Shown: piece after piece, positions 52,000 through 61,011 of the stretch
Position numbering within the stretch: position 1 is the first letter of the stretch
Layout of the letters: each line of letters opens with the position of its first letter
From: DATJMJ01 sp035503915
GTDB lineage: Bacteria > Actinomycetota > Acidimicrobiia > Acidimicrobiales > Palsa-688
Reading direction: 5' to 3'
DNA length: 64,000 nucleotides
NCBI GenBank assembly: GCA_035503915.1
Contig: DATJSU010000054.1
Location: 124,001-188,000 of the forward strand
Notes under the pieces: generated by a model
Databases searched by the model: none
Told to the model about the DNA's origin: nothing
What the model saw: the letters and a program-made list of their open reading frames with translations, nothing else
Program-made: the position numbers and the translations under genes

Positions 52000-52830
52000 A
52001 TACCGCCGTTGCACGGCCTGTTCTCTTCGAGCGAACCGCATCACGCCCGACAGGTCGCCGAGTCGTTCGGCAGCGAAGCCGAGCGCTACGACCGGGCCCG
52101 CCCGACCTACCCCAAAGCCATGGTCGATGCGGTCCTCGCCGCGAGCCCAGGGCTCGACGTCCTCGACGTCGGGACGGGCACCGGCATCTCTGCCCGGCCG
52201 TTCCAGCGGGAGGGGTGCCGAGTGCTCGGCGTCGAGCCGGACGAGCGGATGGCCGAGCTCGCCCGCCGCAGTGGTCTCGAAGTTGAGGTCGCGAAGTTCG
52301 AGGAATGGGGCTCCGCTGGACGGACCTTCGATATCGTCATCGCCGGGCAGAGCTGGCACTGGGTCGACCCCGTCCTCGGTGCGGCCAAGGCGGCCGAGGT
52401 GCTTCGACCGGGCGGTCGCATCGCCCTGTTCTGGAACGCCATGTCGTTCCCACCGGACTTGGCCGAGGCCTTCTCCGCCGTCTACCGGAGCGTGGTCCCC
52501 GAGTTCCCCTTCTTCCAAAGCGGAGCGGCCGGTGGTGTCGAGCCCTACACGCCGCTGTCCAAGAGAGCGATTGACGGCATCGAAAAGACCGGGGCGTTCG
52601 GCGAGACCGAGCAGTGGCAGTTCGGTTGGGAACGGGCCTACACGAGGCACGAATGGCTCGAGCAGGTGCCGACCTTCGGGGGGCACACCCAGATAACCCC
52701 GGAGAAGCTCGCGGAGTTGCTCGCCTGGATCGGATATGTGGTCGACGCGGCAGGAGGCAGCTTCACCATGGGCTACACCGCTCTTGTGGTCACCGCGACG
52801 CGGGCCGGGCCTCCTCGCGCGGGGCAATGA
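51991..52830 (+). CDS. Class I SAM-dependent methyltransferase
   Basis: 279 residues. AdoMet-binding motif I is VLDVGTGTGI, followed by VLGVEPDERMAEL and FDIVIAGQSWHWVD, the pattern of ubiE/SAM-dependent small-molecule methyltransferases; EVLRPGGRIALFWNAM is the post-motif strand. Substrate unknown. Its regulation by the divergent TetR suggests a role in dealing with a specific compound. GTG start leaderless by the TATAGT placement. Confidence 0.88.
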   Translation: MATIPPLHGLFSSSEPHHARQVAESFGSEAERYDRARPTYPKAMVDAVLAASPGLDVLDVGTGTGISARPFQREGCRVLGVEPDERMAELARRSGLEVEVAKFEEWGSAGRTFDIVIAGQSWHWVDPVLGAAKAAEVLRPGGRIALFWNAMSFPPDLAEAFSAVYRSVVPEFPFFQSGAAGGVEPYTPLSKRAIDGIEKTGAFGETEQWQFGWERAYTRHEWLEQVPTFGGHTQITPEKLAELLAWIGYVVDAAGGSFTMGYTALVVTATRAGPPRAGQ

Positions 52831-53032
52831 AGAGGGCGCATGCCTCGGAGACGTACTTGTCGAGGGCAAAGGTCGTCGTAGGAGGGTACGGGGTTTTTAG
52901 GCGCAAGCTATCAAGTTCTCGGAGCATACGCGTGCTCGTGGGGCGCAATTTCCCGACCCGGCGGGGGAGGCCCGACCCCAACTGTCGGGGTAACAACTGC
53001 ATAAACGCACGTACATGGTACGGTGCCCAAGA

Positions 53033-53962
53033 ATGCCTTTGCGACCCATCTCTTCGGGCCCTCAGGGCACTTCGGGCGCCGGCTGCCTTCGCATAGGGGT
53101 TGTCGTCACCACCGTGGGACGTTGGTCGGCGCTGGAAGGCCTACTAGAGTCGGTGCAGGCTTCGTCTTGGCCAGACGTCGCTGTCGCCATCGCCAACCAA
53201 AGTGGTGGGCCGCCCCCAAGGTCGTTTGCCCGTCTTCTCGGCGCCGAAATTGTCACCAGCACCGGGGGAGCCAGTAAAGGACGTAACGACGCCATACGGC
53301 TCCTTAGGGGCACGACCGACATCATGGCGTTCCCAAATGATCATTCGTCGTTCCAGCCAGACACTTTCAGCCGCGCAAACCGGTACTTTGCGTGCCCGGG
53401 CCCTCCCGGGGCAATAACGGGCACTTTGCTCGAGCCGACCGGACCTCGTATGGTGGTGCCGCGGTCGGGGGCCGAGCTCTCGCGTCATACGGTTTGGCGT
53501 GCCATTGAGCCATCGATGTTCGTAATGTCCGATCTCGCCGAAGAGCTCGGCTTTCGTGAAAGCATTGGCACTGGGAGCCCGGGCCCCTGGCAAGCTGGTG
53601 AGGGGACGGATCTTCTTTTGCGCATCATGGCATCCGGCCACAAGGTCGTTGCCGCGCCCGATGTAGTCGTGGTCGGAGCTGGGCAGGTACGGTCGCTCAC
53701 CAACGACGAGTGGAGCCTGAAGCTTCGCTCTTATGCTCGTGGCTGCGGTTACGTCCTGCGGCTTCACCGCTATGGGCCCTTGGGATCTGCGTTCCAGATC
53801 GTCTCTCCGTGGTACCGCCTCGTCTGGTCTCCTCCCGGGGGGGCGAGGATGCCTCCCCGGGACTGCCTGAGCGCAACCGTTGGCCGCCTGGAAGGCCGGT
53901 TTGGCCGCTGTTTCGGCAAGAGCGAGAGGCTGCGGTTGAGCGCGCCGGCGCTCCAGAAGTAG
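53033..53962 (+). CDS. Glycosyltransferase, GT2-like
   Basis: 309 residues. GT-A fold start IGVVVTTVGRWSALEGLLESV and VAIANQSGG, then TSTGGASKGRNDAI, the arrangement of GT2 family enzymes. The acidic metal motif reads AFPNDHSSF, a variant of DxD. A later GEGTDLLLRIMASGHKVVAAP matches the acceptor/ED region. ATG 53033 has TACGGT eight bases upstream; an ATG at 53015 is also possible. Probable sugar transfer for surface polysaccharide. First gene of the polysaccharide region. Confidence 0.75.
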   Translation: MPLRPISSGPQGTSGAGCLRIGVVVTTVGRWSALEGLLESVQASSWPDVAVAIANQSGGPPPRSFARLLGAEIVTSTGGASKGRNDAIRLLRGTTDIMAFPNDHSSFQPDTFSRANRYFACPGPPGAITGTLLEPTGPRMVVPRSGAELSRHTVWRAIEPSMFVMSDLAEELGFRESIGTGSPGPWQAGEGTDLLLRIMASGHKVVAAPDVVVVGAGQVRSLTNDEWSLKLRSYARGCGYVLRLHRYGPLGSAFQIVSPWYRLVWSPPGGARMPPRDCLSATVGRLEGRFGRCFGKSERLRLSAPALQK

Positions 53963-53984
53963 CTATGGGCGGTGAACTGCCCAA

Positions 53985-56003
53985 TTAGATGGCAGCGTTT
54001 CGCGACGCAGAGAGCTCGTTTAGGTCGACCCCTTGCTCGGCAAGAGCTTCGGTGCAGGCCGAAAGGCACAAGCCAAGTACCTCGTCACGTTCATTGCTCA
54101 CGACCTTATCGGAAGGCTTTGCGGCGGCCTGTTTTGAATGGTGTGACCTGAGCTTGCCGTTCGGCGACCACAAGAGCACCTGCGCGTAACTGCGGAACTC
54201 TCGTGCGCTGAGGTAATGGTGCCCTCGTACCAGGTTGTTCGGAGCGAACGCGATCGCGGTGGCTCGGTGCACCCAAGGGATGACCGAAGACGACGAAGAA
54301 CCGACCTCGTTCACGATGAGGTCGGGCTTGTAGCGGAACAGCAAGCCGAGAGTTAGCGGAAGGCGCAGAGCTGCGCTGTACCAGTGCCCACGCGTGAGGT
54401 GGTCGAAGCGTTTGTCGAACCGAACACAGGCGCTCTTGCTGTCGTCATGACAAAGCGAGCTCCTACCGTCAGAAAACGCCACCGTTACGTCGGCATCTCT
54501 ACTGACCAGGGCCTCCTGGAACGCACTGACGGCATCTCGGACAACACCGGGCAACTGCTCGGGGCTCTCGAGGAACAATACGCGCAGCGGCCCAGGCTTT
54601 CGCTTACGCGGGCGGGCCCAGCACATAACCAGCAGGCCCAATATTGCGGCGCAGGTCAGCCACATGGGTACGCTCTGCTCTGCGAACCTCAGAACGTACT
54701 CAACGACCACGAAGCTGATGGCATAGCCCAATGCTTTGGACCTCAGGTGTGCTGGACCATACCTGTGGGCCGTCTGGAGGTAGATCACGAGCGCCACTGC
54801 TCCCACGCCTGCGGCCGCCGACCACGCGAGCCCACGGATGGTCGTCCCGAACAGTATGTACTCGACGACTATGAGGGGCAATGAAGTGAGGAGCACGTTG
54901 AGCATAGCCCTGAAAGCGAGGTGCGCTTGCAGAAATGTCGTTGACAAGTTGAGCTGGCCACCTGCGACGCCGGCCAATGCCATGGGCAGGAGCAGGCCGA
55001 GACTGTGCAGGTACCGGTCAGGCAAGAAGAGGCCGAACAGGCTCGTCGGCGTTGTTGCAACCACCGCCGCGATAGCGATCGCGAGGACCAGGTAGAGAGA
55101 GGAAGCTTCACTGATCGCCCGAGACTGGCCATTTTGGGTACCGGCCAGTTTGGGGTAGACGACGCCGCTGAGAGACGTAGCGACGAAGGTCGGTATACGA
55201 GCGAAGACCAGCATTGTTTGGTACGTGGCAAACCCGCCGGCACTCCCTATGACGATGGACCCGACAATTACGTCCATAGTGGTGATGATGGTGGCGAGGA
55301 CCTGAGTGCTGCCGACGCCTCCGAGCTGGCGTAGCAGGTCGAGGGGCGGGCGCCTCCACCTGAACCTTGCCTCGCGGCGCATGAACCAGAGGCCCGAACC
55401 AGCCCACATGAAGGCGCCGAGCGCAGAACCAGCGAAAGCCCCGGTTGCACCTCCCCCGACAAGGACAAGGCCAATTCCGGCGCCGAGCTTGATGACCACT
55501 TCGATCACGCTCAACGTCGCCATGAGGGTGTAACGGCCTTCACCCATCTGGAAACCTGATGCGGCGCCTGATATGAACAGCGCCACGCTTGTTATTACCA
55601 ACAGGGCGCAGACCCCTACGGGAGCGTAGGGCGCTGCCAGCGCTGCCATGAGGGCTCCGGCCGACCCGCCGAGGACGAGTGCGGCCATAAGAGAGAACTC
55701 GATGGCTTGGCGGCGCGCAAGGCTCCCGAAAGGATAGCGGGCGACAGCGCGTGCCACGACCCACGGCAGCATTGACGCACTTGCCGTCCCGACCACCAAG
55801 AGCAGAGCGGTGGCGCTTGCTACGTGCGAGAACTGTTTGCTGGGGAGCAGCCAAACCAGTGCGAGGCTGAAACCATAATTCCCCAGCCCGACAACCGCTG
55901 AGCTCACCAGGAGCCTCAGCGAGTTGCCGTGGAGGCTACCTAGTTTTCGGTCAGTGTTACGCCCGCGAACGGCACGTTCGTCGTTGACGCCTAGGTCGTT
56001 CAA
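53985..56003 (-). CDS. Polysaccharide flippase fused to the N-terminal half of a GT4-like glycosyltransferase
   Basis: 672 residues. Residues about 25-460 contain 12-14 membrane helices of the oligosaccharide flippase (Wzx/MVF) type, beginning LLVSSAVVGLGNYGFSLALVWLLP. After a basic turn (RPRKRKPGP), residues about 475-672 form a soluble domain starting RVLFLESPEQLPGVVRDAV with FKYKPDLIVNEVG-like features (actual text LLFRYKPDLIVNEVGSSS), resembling the acceptor half of GT-B enzymes. No nucleotide-sugar-binding half follows. This is unusual; a broken gene is possible but the frame is intact. Convergent with the GT2 gene. Confidence 0.7.
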   Translation of the reverse strand: MNDLGVNDERAVRGRNTDRKLGSLHGNSLRLLVSSAVVGLGNYGFSLALVWLLPSKQFSHVASATALLLVVGTASASMLPWVVARAVARYPFGSLARRQAIEFSLMAALVLGGSAGALMAALAAPYAPVGVCALLVITSVALFISGAASGFQMGEGRYTLMATLSVIEVVIKLGAGIGLVLVGGGATGAFAGSALGAFMWAGSGLWFMRREARFRWRRPPLDLLRQLGGVGSTQVLATIITTMDVIVGSIVIGSAGGFATYQTMLVFARIPTFVATSLSGVVYPKLAGTQNGQSRAISEASSLYLVLAIAIAAVVATTPTSLFGLFLPDRYLHSLGLLLPMALAGVAGGQLNLSTTFLQAHLAFRAMLNVLLTSLPLIVVEYILFGTTIRGLAWSAAAGVGAVALVIYLQTAHRYGPAHLRSKALGYAISFVVVEYVLRFAEQSVPMWLTCAAILGLLVMCWARPRKRKPGPLRVLFLESPEQLPGVVRDAVSAFQEALVSRDADVTVAFSDGRSSLCHDDSKSACVRFDKRFDHLTRGHWYSAALRLPLTLGLLFRYKPDLIVNEVGSSSSSVIPWVHRATAIAFAPNNLVRGHHYLSAREFRSYAQVLLWSPNGKLRSHHSKQAAAKPSDKVVSNERDEVLGLCLSACTEALAEQGVDLNELSASRNAAI

Positions 56004-56149
56004 TTAACGTGGCTCACCTCGGGCGGCCGCGCCACGGTGATCGTCCCCAGGACCAGCGAGAAAGACCAGCTATATAGGCACAGCGATGAACACGAGCTCC
56101 AGGTTGTCCTACCAGGTCTTGGTCAACAGGCATGCAACGCCAGGTCACT

Positions 56150-57448
56150 TCAGGGGGAGGATCCCGAGGAGCGGTCCTTCCCCTCGGCAATCGCGGCCGC
56201 GTATGCGGAGAAGGGCAATGTACCTTCCCACAAGTTGTCGTCATGAGCCCAATAAAACACGATGAAACCGCAGCTCGTGGCCTGCCGGATAGCGGTCGCC
56301 ATCATCCCGTCGGGCGCCAAGTCGGCGTACTGTGCGTCAAGCGCGTCGGACGCGCCCCATCCCGGGTTCTCGCCGCCCTTCAAGAGCCGGTACTGATCGG
56401 CAATGCGGCTGATCCACCTTGTGGCGGACCAAGGCCCCATCAACGGGGAGCTGATAGGGATGCCGTCGTCACCGGGCTGGCAGGAGTCGTTGTTGCCCGA
56501 CCCGTCGGCCACCGACGACACGTATGCCATCACGTTGTGCTTGTCGGAAATACCTGCGTAGTAGCGGTCCCAGACTGCCCCTACGCCCGTGGTCCCGTCG
56601 GGCAGGCCCTCCCGCTCTTCTTGGGCGAGCCTGTCGGGGCGAGTGCCCGAACCCGGTGTTACGAGCTCGTAGATGCCCGAGAAGCCGAGCCCCGACAAGG
56701 TCCTCATCTGCCAGTTCGTCACGTCGTCGAGGCCACCGACGTACCAGTCGACCCACTTGTTCACCTGGGCCAGTGTCAAGCCAGCGTTCCCCGGTCGCCA
56801 CGACGGGAAGGGGTTGGGGGTCATTGTGGGTGGGAGCCCCCTCCCGGTCAGCGCTGCTTGGTCGAAGGCCCAATAACTGCCTCCAGGGGGGTACAGCATC
56901 TCAGGGTCGCCTCCCGAAGTGAGCCGGATCGCCCAAAAGCTGGAGAGGCCCAACTTGGCTGCCACCGACGCCAAGTACTGGGCAGCCAACTGGCGAACAG
57001 CTTGGTTGAACACGAAGTTGGCCTCGGTCGATGCCGTGCCGACTTGGTTGACATAAGTCGAACCCGGCAGTGAGAAGATCCAAGAGGGGGTGCTCTGAGT
57101 CCCTAAACCGAGCGTGACCTTCATCCCTGCCTGCTGCAGCTTACGCAGCCAAGCCTGCACGGAGGAGATGTAGGGCTCGTCAAAGAGCCCTTGTTGAGGT
57201 TCCCATTCGGCCCAGCTGAGCTCGATCATCCCGACGCTCACCCCGCTCGCCGCTTCTTGTGCCGCCCTGGAAGCCGAAGTGACCAGGGTTCCGAACAGGA
57301 GGGGGTCTGCGCGAGGCGACATCACCCCGCACCCCGAAACCAGCATGCTGAGCGCGACAGCTCCAGCAGTGCGACCGAGGGGGAGCTTGCCTGTCCGTGA
57401 ACGCCCGGGGGAACGCTTCTCATCGGCTTTCTTAGCTCCGGCACCCAC
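56150..57448 (-). CDS. Secreted lipoprotein with glycoside-hydrolase-like barrel
   Basis: 432 residues. Signal peptide and lipobox (SMLVSGCGV, Cys near 40) predict an anchored extracytoplasmic protein. VGMIELSWAEWEPQQGLFDEPY followed by VQAWLRKLQQAGMKVTLGLG and STPSWIFSLPG resembles the strands of GH42/GH35-type (beta/alpha)8 hydrolases. I cannot assign the catalytic acids with confidence. Located in the polysaccharide region, so trimming or remodelling of exopolymer is plausible. Confidence 0.65.
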   Translation of the reverse strand: MGAGAKKADEKRSPGRSRTGKLPLGRTAGAVALSMLVSGCGVMSPRADPLLFGTLVTSASRAAQEAASGVSVGMIELSWAEWEPQQGLFDEPYISSVQAWLRKLQQAGMKVTLGLGTQSTPSWIFSLPGSTYVNQVGTASTEANFVFNQAVRQLAAQYLASVAAKLGLSSFWAIRLTSGGDPEMLYPPGGSYWAFDQAALTGRGLPPTMTPNPFPSWRPGNAGLTLAQVNKWVDWYVGGLDDVTNWQMRTLSGLGFSGIYELVTPGSGTRPDRLAQEEREGLPDGTTGVGAVWDRYYAGISDKHNVMAYVSSVADGSGNNDSCQPGDDGIPISSPLMGPWSATRWISRIADQYRLLKGGENPGWGASDALDAQYADLAPDGMMATAIRQATSCGFIVFYWAHDDNLWEGTLPFSAYAAAIAEGKDRSSGSSP

Positions 57449-57601
57449 CGCCGCTCACGGTACCGCACCTCCGCAATCACAGGTCCTTGTGCGCACTCAC
57501 CTTTGACAGGACCGGAACGCTCCGAGGTGGCGGCACTATCCCCGGCCTCACCGCTCATGGGTGCGTTCAAGCTGCGCTCAAGACGGCGGAACTGCCGGCA
57601 G

Positions 57602-58366
57602 TCAGTGGGCCTTGCGGCGAGCCGAAATTGCGAGCGTGCGACGCCCGAGCTCCCTTGCTGCCGACGCAGGGCCTGTCCCAAACTGGAGGATCCAAGCTTT
57701 GCGCAACTCGTCGCCTTGGTTTGGGGCCGAAGCGTGGAGCGTGCGCGGTGTATGCACGGAGAAACCGCCCAGTGGGAGGACCTTCGTAACATAGTCGAAG
57801 CCACCGCTCTTTTCCTCAGTGGCAATGGTCGCCTCGCGTGACTTATCGGTCATCTTGATTTGTACACCCCCAGCGCCAGGGTGGTGCACGTGCTCGTAGA
57901 GGTCACCCCTATGACTGCCAGGCACGAACATCATGCAGCCGCTTTCGGGCGCCAGGTCGTGGAGAGGGATCCAGAAGTGCGCGGCTCGCTGGAACCAGCC
58001 GGTGCGCGAAGCCGCAAGATCTTGATGCCAAGCCACAGGCCCCCCACCCGGCTGCTTGTAAATTACGTGGTCGAAGTGGCACCAAGTTTGCCTGCTGCCA
58101 AGTAGCTCGCATGCGATCGAACGGCAGTGCTGCACCACGTTGAGCTTGCGCAACTGGGGTTCGAGGTTCATCGGGTACATGACCTCGAGCACCTTTTCGT
58201 CTTCCCCGATGGTTGTCGCGAGCCGCGAAGAAAACCCTTGACGAGCTTCGAAGAGGGAGTCAATGAGACCGCGCGCCTCGAGCAGTTGGCCTTGGTCGAG
58301 GACGACGCGGTCTATAAAGACATACCCGTCTCTTGCAAACTCATCAAGCTCCGCTGAGTCGAGCAC
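57602..58366 (-). CDS. Phytanoyl-CoA dioxygenase (PhyH) family protein
   Basis: 254 residues. Fe(II)/2-oxoglutarate oxygenase: the HxD pair is in VAWHQDLA, the third ligand His is in SVHTPRTLHASAPNQG, and FVPGSHRGDLYEH is a family hallmark. N-terminal EFARDGYVFIDRVVLD is also typical. Hydroxylates an unknown small molecule; members occur in natural-product and polysaccharide clusters. GTG start at 58366 is the only good option. Confidence 0.85.
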   Translation of the reverse strand: MLDSAELDEFARDGYVFIDRVVLDQGQLLEARGLIDSLFEARQGFSSRLATTIGEDEKVLEVMYPMNLEPQLRKLNVVQHCRSIACELLGSRQTWCHFDHVIYKQPGGGPVAWHQDLAASRTGWFQRAAHFWIPLHDLAPESGCMMFVPGSHRGDLYEHVHHPGAGGVQIKMTDKSREATIATEEKSGGFDYVTKVLPLGGFSVHTPRTLHASAPNQGDELRKAWILQFGTGPASAARELGRRTLAISARRKAH

Positions 58367-58731
58367 AGTTCTCTTGATCTTTGCCAGCGCCAGCGTTCAC
58401 TCTCTCGGGGCTCCCAGAAATAGTCGCAGCGACTCTACCCGAATTCCGGGAACTTCAAACGGGTTTTTGGCCCAGCACGTCGCCGCCACGCCTCGTGGTT
58501 GCTGATCCACACTGGGCCCAGGAAGCGTGAACCCGGGATGAAGCAATTGTTACGTAATTGTGTTTTCCAAGGCGCTCCGCGACCCCGGCGCGAATGGCGG
58601 GTAGAGTTTTGAATGCCTGGGTGGCGCCAGGTAGGAAAGCGCCAAGGTCGTCCCGTCGTAAGTCGAGTACAGCAGCGGATAATTTCGCATATCTCTGGCA
58701 CAGTTGCTCATCCATTGGAAGGATATGACGC
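58367..58731. other. 365-base gap without an assignable gene
   Basis: Lies between the divergent PhyH and GT genes. It is less GC-rich than its surroundings. It contains an 8-bp palindrome (TTACGTAA, within 58550-58560). Short frames on the minus strand look protein-like in patches in two different frames, which could mean a decayed gene, but no start, family or consistent codon bias was found. Confidence 0.4.
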
Positions 58732-61011
58732 ATGCCCATAAGCGAACAGAGGGTCGCGATTGTCGTACCGACACGGCATGAGGCAAGAAATGTACAGCAG
58801 CTACATGAACAATTATCAGCTGTGCTGACCGGGAGGCATTGGCGGATAGTCTTCGTGGACGACTCGGATGACGAGACGACGGACGTCCTGGAGACAATGG
58901 CGGCCCTAGATGAACGCGTAACCGTGCTTCACCGAGCAGCTGAGCAGCGCCATGGCGGTCTCGGGAGCGCCGTGAAATTTGGCATTGACTTCGTGGGCAG
59001 CGCCGCTGACGTGGTTGTCGTGATGGACGGGGATCTGCAACACCCGCCTCCCGTTGTGCTGGGGTTGTTGGACGTTTTGGCGACCGGTGGCGCCGATTTA
59101 GCAGTAGCGAGCCGCTATCGGGGAGCCGGGAGCGCGAGCGGGCTCGGTGGCGCGACCAGGCACCTGCTTTCGAGGGCGTGCCGGACGTGCGCGCACATCT
59201 GGCTCCCGCGCTCGCGTCCTGTAACGGACCCACTGAGCGGGTTTTTTGCGGTCCGACGAGAAGTCTTGCAGGATGTCCAGCTCCGTCCGAATGGCTACAA
59301 GATCCTCTTGGAAATCCTCGAGAGAGGGCGTTGGTCGCGGGCTGAGGAGGTCGCGTACGAGTTTCAACCCCGCAACGAGGGCCGGTCCAAGGCATCATTT
59401 AGTGAGGGCCTCCGCTTCCTGCGGCACCTGTGGCTGTTGCGCTGGGCGGGGGGCCAGGGTGCCTGGCATGACCACGTCCTTGAAGGTGAGCCACTGCGCG
59501 CGCTCATCCTTACCTCGGAGGCCCCTCCGGTCGTAAGCGGCATATCCAGGACAGTCGAAATGTTGAAGGAAGGCCTCGTGGCGCGGGGTCACGATGTTGA
59601 CGTGGTGAGCCGCGCGGAGTTCCCTCGCTTGCTGTTCCGGGAGGTCCGGTTGTCGAGCTTCGGGCTCTTCTGGCCGCGCTTTCGAAGACAGCTCCCGCGC
59701 TACGACGTGATAAATGTGCACGGCCCGGTACCAACCCTTACCGAAGTGTTCCTGATGTTGGCGCTCACATTGCCTCGCCACCGGCGTCCCGGGGTTGTCT
59801 ACACCCACCACTCCGATGTCGCGATCTCGGGCATTTCTACCCTCTGCCTCCTCTACAACAAGTTGGTCGAATCGCTCGCTCACACGGCGGACGCGATCGT
59901 TGTCACTTCGGGCGACTACCGGGACAAGCTTGCCAGGGCACAAGGAGCGCCCGTCTACGTAGTTCCTTGGGCGGTGCGCGCCCCCGCCCCTCGAGCGAGG
60001 GCGCCACACGTGCCGGGGCGCGCTCGTGTCTTGTTTGTCGGGCAGCTGAGGCCTTACAAGGGGCTCCCTCAACTCTTGAGCGCGGTCAACGGGGCGGACG
60101 AGCTCGAAGTGAGCGTCGTCGGCGATGGGCCGATGCGCCCGGAGCTCGAGTTGCGAGTCAAGCGCGAAGGTATCGACAACGTCCGTTTCCTCGGGCGCTT
60201 GGAAGAGGACGCTCTCTGGGAGGCTTACGCAAACGCTGACGTGGTTGTACTGCCCTCTACGACAACCGCGGAAGCCTTTGGGCTCGTGCTCATGGAGGGT
60301 ATGCAGTTGGGCTGCGTGCCCGTTGCGAGTGACCTACCGGGGGTTCGCCACGTCGCGGCGCCCACTGGCGTGCTCGTGGATCCGGGTGACGTCGAAAGCT
60401 TGCGGGCGGCCCTTACCGGTTTAGCCGCCGACCCAGAACGTCTGCGGCAGCTCTCGGGTGCTTCCATGGAGCGGGCAAGCCTTTACCGCATCCCCCACAT
60501 GGCCGAGCGTTATGACCACGTGTTCAGGCAAGCGGCCGCTCACGTGCGGGCACGCCAAAGCCGCGCCGTCACACCTGGGCAGTACAGCGATCCCCGCAGC
60601 TTCCTCTTGGACTTGACCAAGGCCGTCGCACCTGGCACCAAGGCGAGCATCGCGCTCATCGACCTAACGGCCCCCGGCCTTGCACGCGTCTGGCAGGACG
60701 ACCGCGAAGAAGCGCCCATCAACGAGGTCCCGCTTGCGGCTTACGTTGCGAAAAAGTTCAAGCCTGTTCTCGCCGGGCCGGAGGTGGACGACCCCGAGCT
60801 CGCCAAGCTCATGCAAGACGAGGGCCTCAGCAGTTCGGTGATGGTACCGTTCCGGGTCGACCGCGGAAGCGTTGCGGTTGTTGGGCTTCGTGCGGATGAC
60901 GACAGCGGCGTCGTGCTGCGCCGCGAACACCTCAACCGGACAGTCAAACTACTGGAGGCGGCTCGTCGCGGCGCACCGCTCGCGGCGAAGGACTTGAACG
61001 GCGAAGCTTGA
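58732..61011 (+). CDS. Three-domain GT2-GT4-GAF fusion
   Basis: 759 residues. Residues 1-235: GT2 of the dolichol-phosphate-mannose synthase type (VAIVVPTRHEARNVQQL; VVVMDGDLQHPP; RPVTDPLSGFFAVRREV). Residues about 254-615: GT4 GT-B enzyme (ALILTSEAPPVVSGISRTVEM; VVGDGPMRPELE; EAFGLVLMEGMQLG with the EX7E motif). Residues about 625-745: a GAF-like sensor domain (FLLDLTKAVAPGTKASIALI; SSSVMVPFRVDRGSVAVVGL). I know no characterised protein with this order. ATG 58732 with GGAAGG upstream. Ends overlapping the convergent FemAB-like gene by 68 bases. Confidence 0.82.
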   Translation: MPISEQRVAIVVPTRHEARNVQQLHEQLSAVLTGRHWRIVFVDDSDDETTDVLETMAALDERVTVLHRAAEQRHGGLGSAVKFGIDFVGSAADVVVVMDGDLQHPPPVVLGLLDVLATGGADLAVASRYRGAGSASGLGGATRHLLSRACRTCAHIWLPRSRPVTDPLSGFFAVRREVLQDVQLRPNGYKILLEILERGRWSRAEEVAYEFQPRNEGRSKASFSEGLRFLRHLWLLRWAGGQGAWHDHVLEGEPLRALILTSEAPPVVSGISRTVEMLKEGLVARGHDVDVVSRAEFPRLLFREVRLSSFGLFWPRFRRQLPRYDVINVHGPVPTLTEVFLMLALTLPRHRRPGVVYTHHSDVAISGISTLCLLYNKLVESLAHTADAIVVTSGDYRDKLARAQGAPVYVVPWAVRAPAPRARAPHVPGRARVLFVGQLRPYKGLPQLLSAVNGADELEVSVVGDGPMRPELELRVKREGIDNVRFLGRLEEDALWEAYANADVVVLPSTTTAEAFGLVLMEGMQLGCVPVASDLPGVRHVAAPTGVLVDPGDVESLRAALTGLAADPERLRQLSGASMERASLYRIPHMAERYDHVFRQAAAHVRARQSRAVTPGQYSDPRSFLLDLTKAVAPGTKASIALIDLTAPGLARVWQDDREEAPINEVPLAAYVAKKFKPVLAGPEVDDPELAKLMQDEGLSSSVMVPFRVDRGSVAVVGLRADDDSGVVLRREHLNRTVKLLEAARRGAPLAAKDLNGEA

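Noticed and set aside
53963..53984. Hairpin TGGGC/GCCCA between the convergent GT2 and flippase genes as a two-way terminator
   Set aside because: Only five base pairs and no T-run on either strand.
58455..58739. Minus-strand frame of 94 residues upstream of the GT fusion
   Set aside because: It looks protein-like only in part, overlaps the GT start and lacks third-position GC bias and any family match.
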